Source: Datnioides undecimradiatus (lineage: Eukaryota > Chordata > Actinopteri > Lobotiformes > Datnioididae). Taken from it: a stretch of 64,000 nt of DNA. Each line of letters starts with the position of its first letter. Position 1 is the stretch's first letter. Below the pieces are notes generated by a model. It did no database searches. It was not told the origin of the DNA and saw nothing but the letters and a program-made list of their open reading frames with translations. Shown here one piece after another: positions 39,701 to 51,800 of this stretch. Location of the stretch: positions 14,631,131 through 14,695,130 of the forward strand of contig WARS01000029.1 in the NCBI GenBank assembly GCA_008933995.1, written 5' to 3'. Position numbers and translations under genes: made by a program.

Positions 39701-41210
39701 TGTAATATGGTTTATATGGTATATGGAATCATATAATAACATCATTTTATTATCCTCAGTGTTACTTAAATTAAAGAGAATAAATAGGATGAAGATTTAC
39801 ATTAGTGGGTTAAATTGTCAGACCCAGAATCCTACCCTAAACTCAATCTTATAAATAACTTTTATTTTAAATATTTCTTTATAATACATTGAAAAAAATT
39901 AAACACCTTTCGATGGTCAAAGTTTGTGTTGAGAACATGGTTGAACAGAAACGTGACACAGATATGAGCATGTCCATGTTATTTCATATAAGACTTGGAA
40001 AGTGAAATAATGTTTTCCTGCTCTGCCTCTCTGCGTGAATCTCTGTTGATCTATCAAAGTGCTGCTCCTCTCTGGCTCCCTGGACTCCTTGACCTTCATA
40101 TGACACAAGCTCACCAAAGGCCACATTCAACACTCCTACACACACTCACATTTTCCAGATCAGTGTGAATTATTTGACCCATGAACAAGGTGAATCTGGG
40201 GTGATGGACTGTATAGAATCAGTTTGATTTCAACTGCAATAACACTAGTGATAAAAAAGAGTAAAGATGCAACTTTGCACAGAGAAATGTAGTAACCTTG
40301 ACCATAAAACAGGTGTTAAAGCTGGTGCAAATACAAACCAGTTGTTAAGTTCATTAGTGGGGTCAGTGAAGTGGCACGCAAAGCACAAACTGCAGTGAAA
40401 ATCCACAAAAGCCTCCCTCGGTTTTCCTGGATCAAATGATGTTGTGACACACGGGATTGCAGGAACTAGACCGCTCCCATTGCAGGCCTGTTATTCAAGC
40501 AGTGTTTTGGTTTTAGAGACCAAAAACAAAACGTGAGTGAACTCCTCAATTAACACTCCTTGGTGATTTGAATGTAAAGCTGCCTCACCCTCTGTTGTTA
40601 GGCTGCAGTCATTATATCTTTAACATATTGTGGGAATGTCCTTTTACTTTAATTTAAATATGTGTAGATAAATACAAAACCTACAGAAATTTACAATTAG
40701 GCAAATAAATCAAAAACCTTTGCTAAAAATTAAGAAAAGGGCTTTTTGTTCTGCTTTAAAAGCACTCATTTACATTATGTTCTTATAAAGTTGCTGATTT
40801 TTTCTGGTTTACAATTCAGTAATCCACATTATTTCAAAATGACATTGAAACTCACAATATAATGTTATTGAACTTATGATATGAACATTTGAAATGTCAG
40901 AGAGGTTTAAACCAAACCCTAGTCAACGCAAACACAAATTAAATCATATTGTTCAGTGACCTAAATACACAAATTTACTGACACCAGCCAAGTCTTGCAG
41001 GTCAGTGACAGACTCTCTGTGTGTCTGCGTGTAGTGTTATTGTTGTGTTGGAGGAAGTTGGACACGTATGTTGGAAATGTTGCAGTAGGAGGTTCTTCCT
41101 GCTTGGTTATATGACATTGTCTCTTTGCAGTTTTTGATTGGCTAAACTGAGGGGCGTGAGAGCAGACCACCACAATGACATGTGATTAGGGAGCAATGAA
41201 CCTTTGACAC

Positions 41211-41256
<46 letters not shown>

Positions 41257-42772
41257 ACACACAAAACTCCCAGACGTCTTAGTGAGGATTGGTGACTGCA
41301 TTCCACAGCATGATCGCCATGGTGACATCTCACGTGAGGACCAACACCCACCCATACACACACACACTTTGTGGATTCAGTGACATTGTTGTGACTTTTC
41401 AGTCTCATGTGACTGTCAAGAAGAATGAGCAGAGCATTAACATGGATAATGTTTGACCTCGAGAAAAAGATACGCTCCAACTGAGTATCTCCATAACCCA
41501 CTTCCACCAGTTTATTAGTGGTCTTGGGTAATAGAGTCCCTTAACTCATGGGACCATAAACTCAAAGACCTCAATGCTTCTACAGTGCACACACACACAC
41601 ATGGTCACACACAGTCCCCATCAATCACTTGGAACTCCTCCTCTAACCTCTTCAAGTTATATGTTCTTACGTCAGTGGAGGATGGGGGTTGGGGCCTAAA
41701 GGTCTCGTGCCACGCAAGCTTTCTCACCAGAGAAATTCCTTCTTCTCCTGAGACTAATTGACGAACAGATAGTAGTTTTCCACACTGTATGTTTTGGGGT
41801 TGTTTTTTAAAGTTTTCTGACTGTGCTTGTATGTATAAAAACTAGAGGCCAGAGCATCAAAACATCACACACGACATGCTGACACACACTCACTCTCCGT
41901 TATTGACAGACAAACATAGTTGAATAGTCCTCTCTTAAAGGAAGGGTAACCATGGTGACTGACTGTAAATACTATGTAACCTGAGCTTCACTATCAGAAC
42001 AAGCTTGGTCATTTTGCTTCATTGTCATGTTTTGTTTTGTTTTGTTTTTAAGATTGTTTGTTGTTGTTGTTTTTACCTGTAACTCAGCATGTTAGCAGCA
42101 AGACAGCTTTACACTATGACACAAGTCTGTATTACACTGTATTACACTGTTGTACGCAAGTCTGTATTACACTAATCAAAAAAAAAAAGACTAATCGCTG
42201 TAAAAAATACAGTAGATCTTGTGGTTGTACTTCCTGGTCCTACAATGATTTTGATTTACTTTTGTTTTCACCTCCTAATAAGCAGTTTAGTTTTTTTTTT
42301 AGTTGGGGAATTTGTCCTCTAAATGATCTCTGTGGCTTTTGAAGTTGCAGTGAAAATCACATCATTACATCAGTGAGAGCAAAAACACCAAAAACATGTT
42401 CCAGTTTGAACATGACCTGTGATGCATTCCAGACAGTCATTTATTTTCATCTGTGATGAGAGTGTTAGTTGGTCCCACAGTACGCTGAATAAATTCTGTT
42501 CAGATTTTTCAGCGTGGAGGTCATTGAACTCTGGACACAAAGAAAGCAGTGATGGAAAGTCACCTGATGCAGTTACGTTGCGTTTGGTTGACTTCCTGAG
42601 TGGAGCGACTGTAGTTTTCTGAGAACTTTAGTCGCTGTTCATAGAATCACTCCCTGCATCTGTTTTTGTTGTTAAAAGATATTATTGGGATACTTGGACT
42701 CCCCCCTGCATGTTTATACAAGGAGAGACTTCCCCTTTACTATTGTTTGTTTGCTCACATTAAACTGTGTGA

Positions 42773-42826
<54 letters not shown>

Positions 42827-45800
42827 ACGCAAGTTTGTCTGTGATGTTAACTGATACAGTAAAGTCAAATATTTCCTTAAGTGTTTCTGCATATGTGTGT
42901 CTTGGTGTGTGTGTCTTTCCTCCTGATGTTGAGTGTGTACATTATGTGCAAGTGATCCAACAGATAGTTTGTTTCTCCCGACTGCATTAGTCCAGCGAGC
43001 TAATAATAGGAGTCTTTCATTATGGCTCCTTTCTGTGGCAAAGACGAGAAGGAGGAGGGGACAAAACCGTAGCCCCTCTCAGCGTCGGGCTGCCAAAAAC
43101 CACAGCTCAGGCCTCCAAAGTAAGCTCTTTCTAGGAAACCCAGCTCCTTGAATAGCCCATCAGGGGGGCCATTTTAGGTTAAAAGTGGGGAATGCTGGAG
43201 AAATGCATCCAGAATTCTTGATTAACATAGCTGGGGGAGTCTGGGCTGGAAGTTTGTGGATAAGGAACTACTCGTGTTTTACTTTAAGCAATGAGGAGCA
43301 CAGTTAATGCCAAATGCATTTTCCTTCAGGTTCTCCTCTTATTGTTTTTTTAATTTCTGGCAGAAGCCGCCATTTGATATCAAATATTAAAAGATAAAAT
43401 AGTTTCAGGTTACTGTTTTGTTACTGGCAACGTTCTTCACCTGACATATGATGGTAGTGTAACTGACCTGACTTTGGGCTGCTATAGTGCCCTACTTTAC
43501 ATTGTTTCTACAGCAGCAGAGATAGGGGCCATTTTTGCTTTTGTTTTTCGACCTCTAAGTGTCCCTCACTGTTCCTGGACGTCACACTTACGCCCAACTG
43601 TGTAACAAAAACACGCCAGTGCAAGATCCAGATGCCCGCGACTGGTTCCCACAGTCCTCTCTGACACCAAGTGAACTCAGATTTCTGTGAAATGGACGTT
43701 GAATATCTTTAACAGACGTGCACCATACAAGCCATACCCTTCAGTGTGGTACTGTTGACCACATTGTGTAACAGGTGTTACATAAAATTCACATGCCTGC
43801 ATGGGAAGAACTGAGACCAACCTGAACCACACATGAGCAGAAATGGAGGGAACCAGTGGAGGGAGAGGATGGACACGTGGAAAGATGGAAATTACTCCCT
43901 CAGTGGCTGATTGAAAGACATAGTGGTGACCATAAGTGCTGAGAAAATGATGATGGATGAGGAGGAGCATGGATAGAGATGACTGTGGATGCTGTTGGGT
44001 GATAAACTGATGAATCTGGCCTTAGATTAGAGGCACAGGTGGTCAGGATCTTCCAAGGTTCAGTATTGAGTTGATATTTGGCAATAAAGGTTGACCATGT
44101 TGTGAGATGTTACAAATTTAAGAGATAATCTTGATTAACCTGAAGATCAAACCAATAAGCCGTCTGCTACTAGAACCACACCATAGGTGCTCTGCTTGAC
44201 CAATTGGACTAGTTTCTGGAAAACTGCCTTTCTGGCTGGCTGGTTAAAAGATGATGTCACAACCCAGCCATCCATCCATCCATGTGAATGTGGCCAGCTG
44301 TTTGTAATTGTGGGAATGGCTTTCAGAGACGTTACATAAACCCAAAGAGGCCATTGGTGGCCAATTGGCTCTGCGGGGCTTTGATGTGAAACCAGAGGAG
44401 CGCCACAGATCTGTTGGACTGATCTGTCCGCACTTCCCTGACCTAGGGCCTCAGAGGTCGATAACACTCCATTAGCAAAACATTGTTGGTTTAAGGTATT
44501 TCCAGCAGTACAAGGTCAGTTATGCAATCATATTGTACTGCAGAGTGACAGGTGGGCCTGTTTTCATGAAGTTTGCAGCTCTTTCCTGTTCAGCTTGTTG
44601 AATCTTCAGTATCAACACTGTTAATGCACTTGCTAGTGTGCACAAACACAATACACTCACTTTTTTGCAGATCAATACCTATTATAAACTAAGAGGCAAC
44701 ATACATAAGCAACACACTGTATAGTATAGAAACATCTGAACACACACTCTGCTTATCCCCTCAACTGTTTGTACTTCAGATAACTGGGGAGGAGTGTGTT
44801 CTCGGCAGACCACCCTGCGTAATGGCCGGACTTCCACCCTGAACACGGGTCTGGTCACAATTCAGAACTACGGACAGTTCCTGCCTCCCCAACAGGTCCA
44901 GCTGACCTTCGCTCATGAACTCGGCCACAGCCTTGGAGCGCCGGTCAGTCGCCATCACACAGTTTATATGTTTATAAATGTATTATCTACACTATCTACG
45001 CTAAATGAAGAGAGAAAATGAGCTCCATCAAACTAAACACACAATATATATCTCACATTCCTGCAGTAACACCAGGTGTTAAACTGTGTTGATGAACAAC
45101 AAAAATGTTGATAGTGATTTAAATTATATTTATATGTAATATAATATGTACTAGTAATGTAATATAATATGCAATAAAGCCAAATCATGTCCTTTTGTGG
45201 ATGTTTTAGGTGCTACAGGTGCAGATTTATAGCTGTATATGCTTCTATGACTGCAGATGTTTTAAAAATCCATACCAGTATATTCACAGGTATGATTAAA
45301 AGCATTATCTATGGCTACAGTGCAGGGCCCTGGTAAAGTGAAAATGTGCTTAACTGACTGGTTTTCTAGGCAAAATGAATTGAGCCATAGTTAATGTTAT
45401 TAGTTTCACCTGTGATTTTCCTCCATAACATATCAAAATGTCTACTGTGTAAAAGGTCTGTTCAGTGCAAGTCTGGTAAAATAACATGACCCACACAATG
45501 AGCTTAGTGTAGTATTTCAGATTTCAATAAAACTCCACCAGTTATATCCTGACCCCTTTTGGTGTTCCCTGACCATAGTTAGCTAAACATATGATTCTCT
45601 GGTGCTGAATAATAATTGAACATGTCCCTGCAACACAAAATTTAGACTTTCTTCACATATTCTCAGTAGGCATACATGGCTGTTTGCACTGCACCAGAAC
45701 AAATTGTCTGTGAATGATTCACTTATGTGGGCATTAGAGACCTTGGCCTTTATTGACTGGTCTTTTTTATAGAGATCCTTGGCACAGCCTCACTGGATAA

Positions 45801-48800
45801 TCTGAAATAAGAGAACAGGAGGATCTTTGATTTCTCTCTCACTTTCTCCTCACAGACATTCTGTTTGTTGTTTATTTAAGCACTAACATTTACTTTAGTA
45901 CAAATTTGAAGTACTTCCAGTTTACTACTTTTATAATGCTTTATACTTCTACCTCACTAAATTTCTCCATTACATCAATTTGACAGCTGCAGTAAATATT
46001 TAGTTTACACGTTCACTTAACATGGAACATGGATGATGAGTGCATAAAATACACTGCATTAAAGCAGCAGTGTCTCAATATTTTTGTGTCGTGACCCCCA
46101 AAAAACACCCCATCTGACTGGGGCCCACTTCACATTTCAGATGTGTATTTCTGTTGTTAGCAGGTCCAAAGTTTTTCCCTTCTGAACCTCTCAGGTGGGT
46201 TCATTTCAATATTTTGTTAAGTTACAAAGAGAAAAAAATTAAATATTTTGAAAAAAAAATTATAAAATCCTTAAAAAAAACACTGGACTATCCTAGTTAA
46301 CTGTATAGTAAAGTAGTTGAAATACCTTCATCTGGAGCACCTACAAAAGTAAAATGCTGCTTCCACAATGATGCCAAAAGTGACAAGTACAAGTACTTTT
46401 GAAACATGAAAAATGGTTGGATTTAAATGCAGGACTTTTGCCAGTAAGTATTTTTAAATTGTGGCATTATTACTCTACGTAAAGGGAGAATCTGAAGGAT
46501 TTGTCTATCCTCTGCCACACATCATATTCTTCTTGGATGTGCGCTTGCGATCAGATGTTGTGGACTGTTACTGATTGGGGTTTAGACACCCACTGCCCAG
46601 AGTTTAATGCCAGAAATGTCCTGAACATAGCAAAATAAGAAAATACAGGCTGACAGTTGAGTCTCTTGTTACCACTCTTCTTCCACCACTGTGATCCACC
46701 TCTGTCATAACATCACACAGCTTGTGTTTACACACAAATGCATGCAGGCGGTTGTGCCAACTTAGGTTAAAGATAACAGGGAGATTATGGTCAGTAGTAT
46801 GTGATCTCGCTGTTTCATGAGGAGACTCTGCGTGTGCCAATTAAATTTGAGTTGTTTTGGTTATCATCCCTCGTAAGGTTCTTTTCAGCATTTCAGTATA
46901 AAAACTCATGTACCTTTTTATGTTTTGAAAGCTGTTACAAGGCAAAGCAAGGCAAGTTTATTTATATAGCACCATTCAGACCCAATGCAATTCAAAGTGC
47001 TTTACAGTGGATTAAAAATAAATCAAAAGGAAATTTTATCTAAAATAAGAATTAATGAAATGAACAAGATAAAATCGATCGAGAAATTGTGGGGGCAAGT
47101 TTTCAAATACCAGAGGAATTTATAAAGCTGTTGTTTTGCCATTGTATCTGTAACATAGGTGGCACCAGAGCATTTACATCTCTCCATGTGTTGATGTTTG
47201 TTAGCACCTGCGACCTTTCACCCACTGCCCAAAATGCCATCAGTGCTCCTCGGCCTCTTTCTACCTTGCCCTCTGTTATTCACACTTTCACAGACCAAAG
47301 GGTCCTCTGAGGCGTTCCTGAGCAGATTAGTTCTGCTATGTCAGACCCTGACACCTTTCTATAAATTAAACTGCCATAAGTTCTCCTGCTCTGGCCTGCT
47401 GTCCTGGCTCCAGTGACAGGCATGTCTCATTGTTTCCAGGCTGGACAGGTTGGGAGAAGCTCATGAGGAGATCTGAACACAGGCTTCACCTGAGATTTGA
47501 GGGAGGGCTAAAGCGCTCCTTAGGCCTGTTTATTTGTATGCAGCAGCTTCCAGGCCTGTGTGCTATGATTCAGTTTGCAGCAAAAAATAAATTAAAATGT
47601 AGTTGTCCCGCTATTCCCTCTCATTTTCAATTGTTATACATTTTGTACACATATAACCACAAAATGTGCGCATCAGTGATTGTTTTGGCTATAAATGTCT
47701 GGAAAATTTTCCAAAGCCCAAAGTGACACTTTCAACAAAACACAAAAGTAGCTCTGGAGCAGCTGGAACCAGGTAATGTTGGGCAGTTTTTGCTTGAAAA
47801 GAAAGTTTGATTATCAAAAATTAACTTTCTGTTGAATTACTGATCAGTCAATTGTTCTAGCTCTTTTAGAAATGAGATAAATATTGAAACTGCATCTGCA
47901 TAGGTTTGTCTGTTGTAACAGCATCTGTAAAACCACAACCGATGTTCAATAAGTAAAACAGAAAGCAAAGAAATTGTCAGGACTTGGCTACAGGGTGAGA
48001 GCAGGACCCAGACGCAGGCAGGGACACGGATGCAGAAGATCTTTTAACTGTTTATTAAAAGGCTTAGGCTTACGCGTGGTCAAGGCAGGCAGGGTCAAAA
48101 ACCAAGGTAGTCAGTCCAAAACAAGGCGTGGTAAGTAAAACTCCAAAAAACCAAAAATGCAAAAACTAGAAATCCAAAAAATCTCTATGACTATGGACAC
48201 AGACTCTAAACTCAACAAACAGGGCAAGAACATGGACTCGAACTTAGCAAACAGCATGAACATGAACTCTAACTTAGCAATGCACAGACACAGAACAAAG
48301 GCAATGGCACAACTTAAATAGACAGGTGAGGGCAGGAAAACGAGACACAGGTGAGACCAATCAACTAATCAAGAACAGAAAGCAAGTACACAGAAACACA
48401 CAAGGGGAACACTTTTCAAAATAAAACAGGGAATAAGAAAAGAAGAAGAACTGAACATCAAAACCCTGACAGAAATTCTGCAAATTAACGGAGAACAGTA
48501 CTAAAATTGACTTATACTTTGCTGTACACTGTTCTAAATTGTTGTGACGGCAGCAGGGAAAGGTGGACAGAGTTGGTGTACGCTGCTGAGGCAAGAGAAC
48601 ATTTTAGTAAAAACATAATTCAAAATTAAGTTGACTCTGTAAGATTTGGCTCAAAATAAGAAAAACAGCACCCACATCTGCTTTGACATGCAATTCTGCT
48701 AACCCCAGAGCTCCAGATATTGATGGATATGGTGAGTTCTATAAAATTAGCACTCATTATATCCATCAAAATAATGAAGAACAGATGAAGAAATACCAAC

Positions 48801-51800
48801 ATCAAAACATGTTTCCTCCACATGTGTCCACATTAATTTCAAGTCCACCCACTGGTTTCTGAATTCACCAGTGAGATTTGACAGACCAAGAACCCAAGAT
48901 CCAGATTAGGTTTCATAAAATATCTTCCGACCAAAGCAGGAGGAGCTCTCTCTCTGTTCTGTCCTCAGCGTCCTATGTGTGGAACGTAACATTCCTCTGG
49001 TTTTTCAGGGCCATCACATTCCCAGGGAAATCTTTTGACTTCATAAAGGATACGTTTTTTTATTTTAAAATATAACAAAGATAACTTTAAAAGTAACAGA
49101 AACATTGTGTTTTGTCTGTTCAGGAGGAATGTGTAATACTATCAGTGTTTCCCACAACATTTTCTATTGCTAAGGAGAAAAATATTACTGTCTGAGAAAA
49201 CCCACAACAAGCCACTGAGGTCAGCAATAAAGCTGTGTCTTTGATCATTTGTTTATTTCCCACTGTTTCTGTCTACAGCTAGAAAATGCCCAAATAACTG
49301 TTTACTTTACTTGCTTAGTGTGAAGGTTCATTTCTGGTATTTTATCTGTGTTTCAGCACGATGAAGGCACAAACTGTGGAAACCTTGGCTCCACTGACGG
49401 TAAAGGCAGGTACCTCATGTTCCCTCAAGCGTCAGATGAGGTGCGTGAAAACAACGATAAGTTCTCTCCTTGCAGCATCAAACACATTAGCAACATCCTG
49501 CAACTGAAGAAGGACGATTGCTTTGTGGGTGAGTAACATGTTGTCATGCAGAGTCGCAGCCAGCTGTTTACACTGTACTTCGGTCACTGTAAAACATTGT
49601 AATTTGTCTTGACTCTGCAGTGAATGTGTGTCTGTTCTTTTTCTGGCCAGTCAGCGATCAACCTATCTGTGGAAACCAGATTGTGGAAGCAGATGAAGAG
49701 TGTGATGTCGGTCACAACGACACCGACCTCTGCTGCTTCAGCGCTAAAGAGCCTGTGGGAGTACAGTGTCACCTCAAGCCTGGTAAAATCTGCAGGTATT
49801 ATGCACAAAAAACCTATGCACACCACCAGGTTGTGCATATATAAAAGCATCAATAATTACAGTAAACACTTTTTTAAGATGCTGCAGACATTTATCTCAC
49901 ATTACAGTTTATTAGCTTTATTTAATTTTGACCACTTCTTAGAGTAAAAGCTGTTACTCACTTTAATTATGCTGACTGAACCACATGCATCTAAACTTTT
50001 TGTTGATGATCTATCATCTAGGTTTGTCTTGTGTGTCTTTGTTTTGTTTGTATGTAATTTTCACCCTGACTCTGTCTGATGTTTTCAGCCCGAGTCAGGG
50101 CCTGTGCTGTGGACAGGACTGTACGTTTAAGACGGAGGGTCAGATCTGTGATGAGGAGACAGACTGTCAGAGAGAGAGTGTGTGTTCAGGCCTCTCTCCG
50201 CTCTGCCTCGAGCCAAGCGCCAAGGAAAACCTCACAGTCTGCAGTGAGGGCACGCGCGTTTGCCTGAACGGGGTGAGGCAGCCACACACACCACGCCAAA
50301 AAGTGTGACTCAACATGGTTCAACAGCTTTGCCCAACTAGCTAAAATTCCTGACCTTGGAAACAATCTCACCATAAGATCAATGAAGTAGCTTTTATCAA
50401 AGCAGAGGGAGTTTGCTCAGTTCGCATAAGATGTAGATGTTCACATTTTCTTTTTGAGTACATAAAAGCCTTTTTAGTCCAAGTCAGCTTGTATTACATA
50501 TTTGTTGTTTGAGCATTTTTTTTTCTGCTTAAATGCTGTATGAATTCAGTTTTCTTAATTGGGAACTTAAAGACTCATCACATCTATCATATATTACTTA
50601 AACTCCACATCACAACTTATTATTTTGCAGTTTTCCATTACTTTCCAGTTATTCTTAGATGAATAAAGTTTAAAAAAAACTCCAAATATTTAAAATTTTC
50701 AAAGCAACATTACAATTTTTGGAGGCCATGAAGTGCAAACCTTTTAAAGCAGCCTGTGTTGACGTGGACACAAAAACAGACAAAAAGTGCAGACTTCTGC
50801 AAGTTTCAAGAGTCTGCTTATTGGCTTTAATATCAATATCTTATTTTTGTCAATTGCAATCAACCTTTCATAATGCTGCGGTGATGTCACAGTGCACTAC
50901 AGTCAGTACGCCTAGACATCACTGTTGGGTGTGGTTAGAAGTGCAGCGATCATCTATCTGCATCCATCCATCGCTGAATCTGCATTTAAGAGGTAATCAC
51001 GACACTTTCAACCAGAACATGCAATCAAACACTGCTTTTCAGTCTGGTATGAAGATCTGATTTAATCCACGTTACCACAAGACAACAGTGTGTGACTCAT
51101 AAAGTTTCATCTTGACCAAATTTCCACCATCGTTAAACGTCTGCCGACAAAATGTCCTCTGAGCAGAAGAGGCCAGGAATTTGCTCCAGCTGTGAATGTT
51201 GCTTCATAGTATGTTGTGGATGTATTACTCTCCAGAGGTGCGAAGTGTGTGAACATCTGACGACCTGATCTAGGAACATGGATCATAGCAGCTGGAAGAT
51301 TTTTGAGGGGGATGTGAGAATATAATAAAAAACAAAGGAACCAACAATGAAGCTGGGGGTTTAGTGTTCAAATTAATCATAAATTATTTCAGAATTTCAT
51401 AACTGACTCACATTGTTTCCTTCACTGAAGGGTCAAATTCTTCTCAGAAAGTGATACAAATAAATAGAAAACAGAAAAAAACATACCCATCTGTAAAAAA
51501 TAAACAGACTCAAAATGAAACAGCAGTTCCTAATAACACAAGATTCATAAAACCACATATGGGAGGCAAATTACTCACATTACACAGCATAGACCTGATT
51601 AATCTGCCCGGAAAGTTGAATAATAAACTAATAACTATATAAATAATTCTAAAGTTTGTCTAACTTTAGCACCACAAACCAGAGATCTCTTCTATCAGTG
51701 CTGAATGTATTCTGCAATGTGCCAAAATAGAGAGACAGAGTCTGAAATAATATCAGAGAAAGACATGAAAAACAGATGTTTATCCATTAAACATCTTAAA

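Larger units (their letters stand above)
39188..44779 (+). other. ADAM10-like intron 8
   Basis: About 5.6 kb with a (CA)n tract (41212-41254), a (GT)n tract (42775-42824) and a small imperfect tandem duplication containing AGTCTGTATTACAC (42123-42175). No gene recognised. Confidence 0.65.
44944..49356 (+). other. ADAM10-like intron 9 (repeat-rich)
   Basis: 4.4-kb intron separating the second and third zinc-ligand codons. It carries a nested common repeat (45880-46510), a GCAAGTTTATTTATATAGCAC-type repeat (46945-47050), another teleost repeat (47690-47870) and a solo-LTR-like element (47975-48471). Confidence 0.7.
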
